NCBI GenBank assembly: GCA_963575745.1
Contig: CAUYUJ010019948.1
Span: forward strand, 1,196,983 to 1,221,982
Origin: Prorocentrum cordatum
Lineage: Eukaryota > Sar > Dinophyceae > Prorocentrales > Prorocentraceae
Direction of reading: 5' to 3'
DNA: 25,000 bases
A program made the translations under genes and the position numbers. Below, one piece after another: positions 9,275 through 19,500 of the stretch; position 1 is the stretch's first letter; every line of letters begins with the position of its first letter. Below the pieces are notes generated by a model. That model did not search any database and was not told the DNA's origin. It saw only the letters and a list, made by a program, of their open reading frames with translations.

Positions 9275-10084
9275 TGTTTCGATGTTGCGGGAGATGAAGA
9301 GGAGTAGTATGAAATACACGTTTTGTTCTCGACTGCGTTATGAGTCGTTGCACCTGCGGAGGCGAGGACGGGGTGGAGAGGACGTCGGGAAACACGTTTT
9401 CTCTCCCTGTTGTTGCTAGTCGTCGCCGCTCGTCCTCGTTGTTGTCCTCTCCATCTAGTTTCGGGGGCAGCCAAGAGGGGTGTGATGACTTTGGGGGGTG
9501 GATCTCATGTCCGTGGCCATGAATGGTATCCTCCAAATATCGTGGCGCCTCTTCTTATTTGAATACGCCCCCTGGCCACCCCTGAGCGGCGCACATGCCT
9601 CGGGCCATGATTTGCGAACCTCCTCTTGGACGCCCACCTTTTGGACGCCCCCGACACTTCTTCCTGCTATTGTGCCCAGTCGTTGTCTGCCTCCGCCCAC
9701 CCTCGTTCCCTTCCTTGCGCCCGGCCTCTCCCCGTGCTGCCCCCTCCGCCTGCTCCGATGCCGAGATCCCTTCCCGAGCCCGAGGATGCGACCCCGCAGT
9801 CTGCGGCTTCGATCGCCCCCTTCGCCGTTGCCCGCGCCAGCACGGAGGCGGCCTTGGTCTGTTTGGTTTATTTGTTGTATTGTCTCTCTCTCTCTCTCTC
9901 TCGCTCTCTTTCTTCTCTGGGTCTCCCAATCCGCCACCCGTGTTCCAAGTCCCTCTCTTTTTCCTGTTTGTATATGTCGCATGTGTATAGGTGTGCTCAT
10001 GTTATACAAAGCGGCATTCGAGTCATGCCGTCAGCGCGCCTGGGTTGTATGTCACAGGCGTCGTGGATGCCTGGTGGGATATCA
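9275..10084. other. Intergenic, includes a (TC)n tract
   Basis: No gene is recognised. A (TC)n microsatellite lies at 9881-9910. GTGATGACTTTGGGGGGTGG at 9481-9500 resembles sequence at 6690. Overlapping open frames at 9455-10009 minus and 9498-10268 plus are Pro/Arg/Ser-rich and carry no domain. A short alternating tract (GTATATGTCGCATGTGTATA) near 9970 precedes the CTTGGG array. Confidence 0.45.
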
Positions 10085-10400
10085 TTGGAGGCATCTCGGA
10101 AGCTTCTTGGAGTCAGGTTCTTCTGGGGGGGGGTCTTGGACCCTCTTGGGGGCCGCCTGGGGATCTTGGGGGCCTCTCGGGGACTTGCTGTCGGTCTCGG
10201 GGGTCATCTTGCGGCTGAGGTCTCGAGATATGAATTCGTGTCCCCCCTCTCGGGCCGTCTTGGGGTAAGCTTGGGCCGCCTTGGGGCCCTCTTGGGCATT
10301 CTTGGGGCTCTGTTGGGGGCTCTTGGACCGTTGTGGTGCGATATTTGGGTCATCTTGGGCCGCCTTTCAGCGTCGGAAGCCTTGACAGGCGAGACCGTGA
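10085..10400. repeat. CTTGGGGGCC-type degenerate array, copy A
   Basis: A loose repeat of 18-22 bp built on CTTGGGG(G/C)C(C/T)(G/T)(C/T)CT runs to about 10368. It ends in AGCGTCGGAAGCCTTGACAGG, a non-repetitive piece whose inverted counterpart lies at about 24909-24934. The array gives open frames on both strands that I do not call genes. Confidence 0.7.
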
Positions 10401-10559
10401 AGATTTTAAGTTCACGACGTTCAGAAAGATCAAATTGTGTTTGTTGGACACCTTATAGTGGATCTTCGGGACACTGGTAACTGATGAGCCTTTCGGCATT
10501 TCATTTCCTGCTGAAGGCATGGTAGCGGATACATAGTCCGGTTATTTTCTTTCCTATAT

Positions 10560-10685
10560 TTGCACGCGTATTTCCACATACACCAAGATTTATAGATAGC
10601 ATGGATGCACACACGAGTACACATAACACACATACGCATATGTATGTATACACCTATGTATATGTACACACGTGCTAGTGTGTAC
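10560..10685. repeat. ATGTATAC/ACACAT alternating tract
   Basis: An alternating purine-pyrimidine stretch of ACACAT, GTATGTATAC and TATGTACACAC units. Similar tracts sit beside other CTTGGG arrays at 12200-12360, 13223-13258 and 24555-24610, so it seems to be a regular part of one composite repeat. Confidence 0.65.
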
Positions 10686-10695
10686 CTTAGCGGGC

Positions 10696-10929
10696 CCCGA
10701 AAACGGCAGGGCCGCTTTTTTCACCGTTTCCGAACAACAGCGTCTCTTGCAAATGGACACGGTAAACGAACATTGCGACCGGAAACAGCAACAAGAACGG
10801 CTCCGCGATGGGAATCGGAGCCGGAACCAGAGAACAAGTTGCGATGGATTCGGTAAACAAATGGCGTCGGAACAACTTGCAAAATACGGCAACACGGAAC
10901 CGGTGAAAAAACGGCCCTGTCGTTCTGGC
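10696..10929. mobile_element. Inverted-repeat element, about 234 bp
   Basis: The left end (about 10696-10732) and the right end (about 10895-10929) pair as inverted repeats of about 35 bp with few mismatches. Both carry a CAGGGCCG block, a T6/A6 run and CACCG(G/T)TTCCG. At the centre is a further perfect pair, CGGCTCCG/CGGAGCCG. Short GAACAA and TTGCAA motifs recur between them. No target duplication is clear. It fits a MITE or fold-back element. Confidence 0.6.
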
Positions 10930-11152
10930 AAGGTGTGGACCCGTGGATGAACTCCACGGCGCTAGGGTCTGGCGTCTGATCCTCTGCAGTCCTTGTTCGG
11001 CTCACTCTCCAAGGGAGTCCCCCAAATTTTGCGCAGAAGGGGTCGAGGTGTCCATCCCTCGCGAAGCTGCGTTCTCGCCGAATGCCAGCAAGCTGCAGGG
11101 AGCGATCGACAACCAAAGTGAAGTCGATGAATTTGGCTTCTTCAGGCACTTT
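10930..11152. other. Non-repetitive spacer, no gene recognised
   Basis: The sequence is less repetitive than its neighbours. Plus and minus frames (10943-11155 plus; 11120-10940 minus) look mildly protein-like but match nothing I recognise, and no splice pattern supports them. Confidence 0.3.
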
Positions 11153-11475
11153 TAGGGGTCCTGGGGCTCTTTTGGGGCGTCTTGGGCTTTCTTGGGCCGT
11201 ATTGAGATCATCTCGGGCCGTCTTGGAACCCTCGCTGGCAGGCTCGGGGCCCTTCTTGGAGGCATGTTGGCCGTCTTGCGGGCATCTCGGGACCATCTTG
11301 GGCCCCCCTTGGGGCTCTCTTGGGCGCTTCTTGGGCCTCCGAGGGTGCCGCCTTGGAGCCGTCCGGGCATCTTTTGGGCCTCTGGGGCCGTCTGGAGAGC
11401 ATCTTGGGCCGCATGCGGGCCGCCTGGGCTAGTCTCGGGACCTCTGATGGGGTGTTCTGAGGCCGTTTGGCGGTT
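11153..11475. repeat. CTTGGGGCC-type degenerate array, copy B
   Basis: The same loose unit as copy A (CTTGGGCCGT, CTTGGGGCTC, CTCGGGACC) runs from about 11153 to 11475 and is followed by a G9-10 run near 11511. The conceptual proteins are Gly/Leu/Pro/Arg shadows of the repeat. Confidence 0.7.
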
Positions 11476-11655
11476 CTCGTGCGGCCTTCCGGTGCCATTT
11501 CGGGGCTCCGGGGGGGGGGGACAGTGGGCACCAAGCAATATTTCGACACGGCAAGGCATCTTTCGGATTGATTTGAATGGATCCGTAGCACCCCGCAGTT
11601 GCGGATAAGTGTGAGAGGGTGGCGCGGATGTCGTCAGTCTGTGAGGCTCTGAAGA

Positions 11656-11712
11656 AGCCCGCCGCAGGCGCCTAGCTTTTACAACTCATGCAGTGAGCCC
11701 GCCGCAGGCGCC
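11656..11712. repeat. 17-bp direct repeat
   Basis: AGCCCGCCGCAGGCGCC occurs at 11656-11672 and again at 11696-11712, just upstream of the GGGTCGCGGGT array. It may mark the edge of the array or an old duplication. Confidence 0.7.
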
Positions 11713-11744
11713 GATTCTTTCGTTGAAGCAAGGTGGATGGATTG

Positions 11745-12076
11745 CGGGGTGGGTCGCGGGTGGGTCGTGGGCCCGGCCGCGGATGGGTCGCGGGTGGGTC
11801 GCGGGCGGGTCACGGGATGGGTCGCCGCGGGTGGGTCGCGGGTGGGTGTGGGCTTGGTCGCGGGCTGGGTCGCGGGGGGGGGTCGTGGGGGGGTCGCGGG
11901 TGGGTCGCGGGTGGGTCGCGGGCTGGGTCGCGGGGTGGGTCGCGGGGTGTGTCACGGGCGGGTCGCGGGGTGCGTCGCGGGTGGGTCACCGGTTGGTCGC
12001 GGGGTGGGTCGCGGGCTGGGTCGCGGGCTGGGTCGCGGGCTGGGTCGCGGGTGGGTCGCGGGCAGGTCGCAGGGGG
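11745..12076. repeat. GGGTCGCGGGT minisatellite
   Basis: About 30 units of 10-12 bp (GGGTCGCGGGT, GGGTCGCGGGCT, GGGTCGCGGG) run with few interruptions. An AACAAACAACAACAAC-like tract follows at 12080-12120. In reverse complement the pair equals the (GTT)n plus CACCCGCGA pair at 8892-9098. Every frame is open on both strands because the unit rarely forms stops. Confidence 0.9.
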
Positions 12077-12199
12077 GACGACAACAAACAAGCAAATGAA
12101 CAAACAAACAACAACAACGCAACAAGCATAATCCTCACCACGGATCCCCAGTTCAGCCACTCACCCAGGGACACTGAATGATCGTGCGGCCCGTTCATT

Positions 12200-12365
12200 C
12201 TGATATGTGTGTATATACATACATGTATACATATGTTTGTATGTATGTATGCATGTATGCATGCATGCATGCATGTATGTATGTATGCATGTAGGTATAT
12301 ACTCGTGTACGTTGGATATGTATACATGTGTATACATGCGTACACGTGTGTAAAGTTGTGTGTAG
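12200..12365. repeat. ATGTATGC/GTATATAC alternating tract
   Basis: Long alternating purine-pyrimidine DNA made of TATGTATG, CATGCATG and GTATACATG units. Such sequence is prone to Z-DNA or cruciform formation and to slippage. It precedes array C as similar tracts accompany the other arrays. Confidence 0.8.
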
Positions 12366-12620
12366 GTGTCGGATATGTTTAATCGTTTCGCTCATTCCGC
12401 TGGCCCATTTCTCATCACTGTGGCTGCGTGGTGTTGTGCGCGTGCCCAGGAAGAACGGTGGGGCAGGCAGAACGGTCTTCGAGGAGATCTTTGGAGATGT
12501 GGCTCGCACCCTGTAGAAGAGAGCCAGTATACTGCTCCAGAGAGCGCCAAGATTGTTCAAAAGAACTCCCGCAGAGTTTCGAGACGTACATTTGTTGTGG
12601 GTCAAAGTCCTCATGGATAC
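12366..12620. other. Unique spacer, no gene recognised
   Basis: Non-repetitive sequence between the alternating tract and the next array. Short frames on both strands look moderately protein-like (for example GAGRTVFEEIFGDVARTL on plus) but stop quickly and match no family I recognise. Confidence 0.3.
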
Positions 12621-12624
12621 TTCT

Positions 12625-13200
12625 TGGGGTCTTTTTGGAGGGAGCCTATGGGGAGAAGTTTTGAAGCCTCTGGGGGAGCCTTCTGGGGGCCTCTTAGGGG
12701 CTCTTGGGGGGCGCTTGGGGGCCACCGGGACCTTCCTGGGCGCCTCTTGGGGCCGGGAACTCGAAATGTCCGTCCGTGCCCCCCGTCTGGGCCCGCTCTT
12801 GGAGCCGTCTTGGTAGCCTCCTCGGCCATCTTGGAGGCCTGTGGGGCCGTCTTGGGTCCCTCTGGGGCCGTCTTGGGCGCTCTTGGATGCATTTGGGGCC
12901 GCATGGGGGCGATCCTGGAAGCCTCTTGGGCCGTCTGACAGCCCCGCTAAGCCGAAAAGGCAGGAGCGCGAAAAACCTGCAACAATGAAAGGAAACGCAC
13001 ATTTCTGTCTCTGTGGGCCCTCTTGGGAGGTCTCTTAAAGCTCTCTCGGGGCGTCGTGCAGGCGCTGCGGGCTGTCTGGAGGCCATCTTTGGCGTCTTTG
13101 GATCGCTCTTTGACCGTCTCGGACCATGTTGAGCTCTCTTGGAGGCCACTCCAAGCGATCCTGGAGCGCTCTTTGGAGCCTGCTGGGACCTCGGGATCGG
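12625..13200. repeat. CTTGGGGCC-type degenerate array, copy C (two blocks)
   Basis: Two blocks of the CTTGGGGCC-type unit (about 12625-12945 and 13018-13200) flank a roughly 70-bp AT-richer insert that contains GCCGAAAAGGCAGGAGCG. The inverted copy at 24690-25000 has the same block-insert-block plan. The Copia element is inserted just downstream. Confidence 0.65.
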
Positions 13201-13222
13201 CTCGTGCCCTGGCTGGGCACTC

Positions 13223-13258
13223 GCATGTGTATACATGTATGTATGTGTGTGATCTATA
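13223..13258. repeat. ATGTATAC tract next to the Copia insertion
   Basis: A CATGTGTATACATGTATG-type tract ends at the target site. Joined across the element, it continues into 23041 and matches the order seen in inverted form at 24500-24610. Confidence 0.65.
13254..13258. other. Target-site duplication, left copy (CTATA)
   Basis: CTATA lies directly before the 5' LTR and exactly matches 23036-23040 after the 3' LTR. Five base pairs is the usual Copia target duplication. Confidence 0.95.
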
Positions 13259-13441
13259 TGTGAAGAGTGCACTCCCCTGCCCTTCTGCCGCCCGTGCCAC
13301 CATGTGTGTATGTTGTACACGCTTGTCTTGTTTTGTGGCATGCACGCTGCCCGCCGCTGTTTTGGCCCTAGTCCTAGGGCCCTGGGACGCACCCGCAGTT
13401 GGACTGCCGCGCGGTCTTTGCTGAAAACAACTGCACTGACA
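13259..13441 (+). repeat. 5' LTR
   Basis: 183 bp, starting TGTGAAGAG and ending CTGACA. It is identical to 22853-23035 except at 13283. It contains a strong palindrome GGCCCTAG-TC-CTAGGGCC (13364-13381), which could form a hairpin in the transcript. There is no TATA box. The T-rich CTTGTTTTGTGG near 13328-13339 might act as the TTTT-type element proposed for dinoflagellate promoters, but that is inference. Confidence 0.97.
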
Positions 13442-13442
13442 T

Positions 13443-13456
13443 TGGTAGCGGAGCTA
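13443..13456 (+). promoter_or_regulatory. Primer binding site, initiator-tRNA-Met-like
   Basis: TGGTAGCGGAGC starts one base after the 5' LTR. It resembles the TGGTA(G/T)C(A/G)GAGC primer sites complementary to the 3' end of initiator tRNA-Met in many Copia elements. The host tRNA is not in this window, so exact pairing is unverified. Confidence 0.75.
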
Positions 13457-13491
13457 GTAAGCTCCAGCGGACGCACTGCGTGCTCTGCTTC

Positions 13492-13507
13492 GGTGGTTGT
13501 GACCACC
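13492..13507 (+). promoter_or_regulatory. Leader stem-loop before the start codon
   Basis: GGTGGT-TGTG-ACCACC is a perfect 6-bp stem with a 4-base loop, 13 bases upstream of the ATG in a leader of only 79 bases after the LTR. Its position suits a packaging or dimerisation signal. That role is inferred only. Confidence 0.4.
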
Positions 13508-13520
13508 CGCGTGGGCCGCC

Positions 13521-16500
13521 ATGGCCACCAGCCACGACGGCTCAGACGTGGAGGCTGCGTCCTCCGCAGGCACAGGTCCCCCGGACCTGCATGCAGTCCT
13601 GCGCGTGATGGCCGAGACCCAGCGGGAGCTCTTGGCCTTGCATCGGGATCGTGGCGACGGCGGTCCCAGACGTACACGTCTACTGCTGTCGCAGGTGAGG
13701 CTCCCAGAGTTCGATGGTGGAGTCGGTACGAGTACTAAGAAGTACCGAGAGTGGCGCAAGGAGGTTGAAGTCATCCGCAACCTCAATCAGCTCTCAGACG
13801 TGGAGCTGGGCCTGATCATCTACAGTCAAGTGACAGGTCGAGCCAAAGAGCTCATCGAGGTGCTTGACGCGTCGGACCTCCGACGCGAGGAGACGCTCGA
13901 GACCATCTTTGCTATCTACGACGACGCCTTCGAGAAGATGGATCACGAGCGCCTCGATCAGGTGCATCAGGATTGGGAGCGAGCACACCGTCGAGCTGGG
14001 CAGCCGATCATGGATTGGACCACGTACCTGCGCAAGAAGCGCATGGAGTTGCAGCTCGAGGATCCCACATCAGCGATCAGCGATCGCGCATTGGCAAGCA
14101 AGATGCTTCGTGGCGCTGGACTGTCGCAGAAGGAGCGAGCGCAGGTGCTCTTCAACTGTGGCGGCATCTACGACTCGAAGCGGATGGAGGTTGTGCTGAA
14201 GGCAGCCTATTCGAAGGTGCACGACACCGAGAAGCGCTCAGTGCTCCCTCGCCGCTCGCCGTTTGCGGCGCAGCGTGAGCACGGGCGCTCCTCTGGGAGT
14301 TCGGGCGGTCGCTATCCGCACCCTCCCATGGCTCGTAGGCCATGCGTGCTGCGAGGACGCCCTGGCCAGCACGTACACGAGGTAGAGAACGGCGAAGACT
14401 ACGATGAACACCACGGCGACCTCGAGGAGGCGCATCATGACGAAGATGAAGCAGACGACCAGGACGATGGAGACCATGGAGGGGCCGAGGGCACCCTCTT
14501 CGAGGACGGCGCTGAGGTCGACGAGGAGCTGGTGTCGGACAACGACGGGCCTGACGACGAGGAGTACGAGGCACCGGAGGATCTTCAGGAAGCGTTCTTG
14601 GCCGGCTGGAGGGCCAAGCAGAAGACGGCGGTACAGCGTCAGAAGCGCGGGTTCGTTGCTCCTCGGCAGCGGGACCCCAAGAAGATCAACGCTAGCGGCT
14701 CCTTCCAGGCTGGTCGGAAGCCGACAGACCAGCGCAAGGCTAACAGCCGGTGTGCTGACTGCGATCAGCCTGGCCACTGGCGTGGCGACCCGGAGTGCCC
14801 CAAGGTGAAGAGTGGCGAGCGCGAGCCGTACAACAAGATCGGGCCTAAGAATGGCCAGCCAGCGTCGCCCAACCAGCGGACCTCTGTGAAGCCGCCGGCG
14901 CCTAGGCAGGTGCATGGACCGATCGTCCACTGGGTTGGCATGGCAGGCAGTGCCGAGGAGCGTCGTGGCCGCGCTCCATGGCGCCGTGCTCCCCAGTCGG
15001 TGCCTGCCCAGAGGCATCCAGTGGAGGGTCGAGCGGACGCGCCAGAGCGGATCATTATGCACCCCAGGCCCAAAAGCATGCCTGCGCCGAGCCTACGCCA
15101 GGACGCCGACGACGGCCCAGGGGCCGCACAGAGCAGTGATGAACGCGCGCGCGCCCGTGCCAGGCGCGGGGAGGATCAGGAGGACGAGGATGCTGTCGTG
15201 CGTTGCCATCGCATTCTGGCCAACACCCACGCAAAGGGGCACAGCGTGGAGTTGGAGTTTCCTGACCTTGCCACGGTCCATCACATCGTGGAGCGCGTGA
15301 CGAACAAGAAGCCTATCTTCTTCAAGCAAGGCCGCTTCGAGAGCCTCGACTTCGTCCAGGGTCGGCTCGTGCGCCTGCAGCTGACCACATCGAGGCCTTG
15401 TACGGCGGCTGAGGTGGATCTCGACGAGATCACGGCAACTATATTCAAGATCGTGATGGGCGGCAATCGTGATACCAAGCCCCGTGACGATCGGCGCGGT
15501 GAAGGCGGGAGTCGTGACACCAAGCAGCGTGAAGATCATCATCGAGATCGTCGGGACGACCGCCAGCGTGATCGGGGAGCTGTTCTTCGCGAGCCTCGCG
15601 CCCCTCCTCCGCCCGAGGCGGAGGCTTCCTCGCGTTCAAGGTCGCGGAGTACACCAGGAGGCCGCGGCGTGAAGAAAGAGAAGCGGAGTCCACCAGAAGA
15701 CCGCGGTGAGAAGGAAGAAAAGGAAGAAAAGAAAGAGAATAAGAAGAAGGCGAGGAGCAGCAAAGAAGAGAAGAAAGAGAGAAAGAAGGCAAGAAGCAGC
15801 AAGGAGGTGAAGAACGAGGGCGAGGTCAGCGAGGATCCCGAGGCCACCGAGGACGACAACGACCAGCGGCGTGAGGATAAGGAGGTGCCGTTCACGCCAG
15901 AGGAGATGGACGAGATCTTCTGCAGCTGGTATCCGCGTCAGGATATCTTCAGGGATTACCTGACGCCGCCGGCAACCATCCACTTCATCACTAAGAACGA
16001 TCGCATCGTGCGCCTCAATCTCTACACGCGCCGCTGCGAGAAGCCAGATTTCTCCTTATCCAGCGGCCCTGCGAGGGCCCATCCCGTATACGTGGTGGAG
16101 GCGTCGGCAAAGGGAGCATCGAAGACCAAAGAATCCCCAGACGGAGCTGTGCCTGGACTAACGTCTGCCGCTCCGACTGGGGAGGCCGCCGCTGTCCCTA
16201 AGGAAGAGGACTGGGTCATGGCAGGAGCCTCCGAGGAAGTGAGAAAGAGCGAGGAAAAGAAGCGACTAGAGGTTTTGCAGCGTGATAAAGCTGAGTTGCT
16301 TGATCGCCTCGCGCTGATAGAGAAACAGGAGATGGAGATGCACGCCCGATTGAACCCATGCGAGGTCTACGACGGCCTACAGAAGCGACGTGAGCAGGCA
16401 CCTCTGCCAGAGCGTGCCCTGCCCACATCTCCTGAGCAGCAGGGAGTCGGAAGCGTGTGGAAGAACATGGAGGCAATACGACGGCGTGTCCACCTTCCAG

Positions 16501-19500
16501 CGCCTCCAGGAGCCGCGAGCTCAGGTGCCCCTGCCGCTGCGACGGCATCTTCAGCTGCATCTGGAGTCCCGCGTGTAGTCACCGCCTCTGGACGGAGCTA
16601 CGTCATGAGTGTCGGTGCCACGCAGAGTGACCTGGAGAAGCAGCAGATGCATCGAGCCATGTACGACTCGCAGTTCGACGGCGAGAGGCTGGTTCCAGGC
16701 CCGAAGGCGAAGTTCGACCCAGAGCTCATGCAGCAGCAGGCTGAATGTGTTCATCCTGTGGGCGAGTTGAAGTGGCAGTCAAACGGCACCGTGATCTTCG
16801 CGAAGTGCAAGAAGTGTTCGCTGAAGTCGGTGATTCATTACACGCTGGAGAAGCCCAAGAAGGATGAAGGGGAACCTTCCAAGAACACCCCAGACGGAGC
16901 TGTGCCAGGACTAACGTCTGCCGCCCCGACTGGGGAGGATGTTGCCGTCAAAGGGGGCGCGGACCCCTGGGCAGCAAAGGGCGCAGACCCTTGGGCAGCA
17001 AAAGGGGGATCTGCGGCCCACATGGTCACCACCCGAGAGGAGTGCCCCCGCAAGGTGGTAGATGAGCAGTCCGTCATGCTTGTTGTCTTGCCCGCGGGGC
17101 TGGCTATGATTGACACGGGCTGCAAGCGGGCTGTCGGTGGACGTCCGTGGCATGTCGAGCTGCAGAAGACTTTGGATGCCATGGGCGTGCCGTACCACAG
17201 CATCAATCAGCGCGAGTACTTCAAGTTCGGCCCAGGCGTGCCGCTCTTGTCAGAGCGTGCGTGGTGCTACACAGTCGGCATCAACGGTACGCAGGGCGAA
17301 GTTGTGATCTCCGAGGTCGATGCCGAGGTGCCAGGTCTCATCGGCCCTGATGAGATGGCAGAGTGGGACGCAGCAATCAGCTTCAGGAGCGGTACTTTCA
17401 CGGCGAATGGTGTGACCAAGCCGTTGGTCCCGGCTGCGTCCGGGCATCCGTGCGTGTCATTGCTGGATTTCCCGGCACCGGTCACGAGTGCCTTCCCCGT
17501 CGGACAGTCCGAGGAGCAGGACGAGCTCGCAGACGAGATGTTCAGCGGAACTGCGAGTCACGAGGAGAAGGATGAGCGCAGCGTCGCTGAGACCGTCGAG
17601 GAGGAGGACTCGCACGATTCTGACAGCAACGACGGCCAGGACGCAGGCGACTCAGAGCTGAGCACATCCCACTATCACACCAGCGACCCAGAGTCCGCGG
17701 AGACGGCATCGAGTGACGAGGAGGTTTTCATGGAGAACGCGGACAACGAGGTTTTCATGACGAAAGGTGCTCGCAGGCACGTCCGGAGCAACCTGAAGGA
17801 GCTGGAGGTTCTGATGACCGAGGAAATGGCGAACAGGAAGCTTCGGGCTGATCAGCAGGAGCAGGACGCCCTCAGGTACTACCAGGAGGAACGTGCACTG
17901 CCCTTTCAGAAGGAGACCCGGCGGCGGCCGGGGCCCTGGAGGATCGTAGAGGTCTTCGCATGGGCTTGCCAACTCACGATCCTGGCGGCGAGCATGGGAT
18001 GGGACGCCCACCAGCCCATCGCAGCGCCAGAGTTCGACCTCCTGACGGTCCAGGGCAGGAACGAGGCACGGGCGTACCTGGTCGCAGTGGACCCAGACTT
18101 CGTGGCTTTGTCCCCACCTCCTACGGCATGGAGTCGGATGCAGAGTGTCGACCAGCGAAGGCCTATGCGAGTGCGCCGGCAACGCCGAGAGCGGACCGAG
18201 TACCGCATGTTGCTCTCGTTCACGGACGAGGTGATGCAGTGGCAAGCTGCAAGGGGACGCGCAGCCATGGTAATGGACCACGCGCAATCGACAATCTGGA
18301 GCCAGCCACCCGTGAGTGCAACGAAGTCGAACCCAGCATTCGAGGACGCAATCTGCCTCAAGGACACCACGAGAGTGTTGGCGAACCCTGGGGTTTGCAC
18401 GGCCGTGCGCGGGAGCTGCGCAGAGGAGTTCGGCACGGCTGTGATGAGCGGTGCCGCGGATCATCTGGCCTGGCAGTTCGAGAACTCGAGTTTTCCTGCA
18501 GCACAACTCCCTGTCCCCACGGAGGAGCCCAGGAGTTATCGACCCGATTCCGCGGAGCATGGTCATGGAGAGGTTCCCAGGGACGTTTCGGAGAGACCTG
18601 AGTGGGGCAAAACACCGCAGGAGGTTCGAGCAGATATTCGCGAGGCACTGCAGAAGACGGTGCAGGAGGAGTCCATGCAGCACCCTGCGGAGGAGGAGGA
18701 GGTTGCAGCCTCCTGGTCAGAAATGGAGCTTCCAGAGGTGGCGCGGCAGGACATCATGATGAAGATTCCGCGAAGTACGCGACGTGCTGTGCGCAAGGCC
18801 CATCGCGGTCTTGGACACCCCAGCCGACCGACGTTCATCAAGATGCTGCGTCTCGGCGGTGCCACACCTAACGCGTTGGCATACGCGAAGCATTGGCAGT
18901 GTCCGACTTGTGCTGAGTCGGAGGCGCCGCCCCGTCCGGTGCAAGGGACGGCGGATGTGCGACCATTCGGCTTCAATGTGACGGTTGTGATCGACGTGAA
19001 GTACCTACGGGACGCGGCCAAGGAGCAGCTGGTGGTCCTCAGCATGGTGGATGCCGGTACGGGATGGCACTGCGCCTGCCTTCTCAAGAATAGGACGGCC
19101 AAGCACGTAGCACGCCAGATCATGAACGAGTGGTTCAAGCATTACGGCGTGCCAGAAAACATCGTGATCGATCAGGGCGGCGAGTTCGAGGGCTACTTCA
19201 ACGCGTTGATGGAGCAGTTCGGCATTAATACGAAGACGACGGGAGCTCATGCAGCATGGCAGCATGGCCTGGCCGAGCGCCACGGAGGATTGCTCGGCAC
19301 TATCTGGGGCAAGGTGGTGCACGAGTTCCACGTCCAGGGCAAGTCGATGTCTACTGTGGCCCTGGCTGCCATCATCAATGCGAAAAACTCCACGATCAGC
19401 CGCAATGGATTGACCCCGGAGCAGGCTGTCTTCGGGCGGATCTTGAACTTTACGGAGGTGACTAACAGGGACGACGATGAGGTTCTCATGTCGGTCCTCG

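Noticed and set aside
11745-12076. Possible CRISPR-like array
   Set aside because: The repeats are contiguous 10-12-bp minisatellite units with no spacers of uniform length, and the window is eukaryotic in character.
11693-12181. Gly/Arg/Trp-rich ORFs over the GGGTCGCGGGT array
   Set aside because: All frames on both strands are open because the minisatellite unit seldom makes stops. There is no unique protein content.
12195-12725. Minus-strand 176-codon ORF with some protein-like stretches
   Set aside because: Much of it reads through the alternating ATGT tract and the start of a CTTGGG array. The short middle part matches no known family.
16137-16938. 2A-like ribosome-skipping site at the duplicated PDGAVPGL peptide
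   Set aside because: The essential NPGP ending of 2A peptides is absent.
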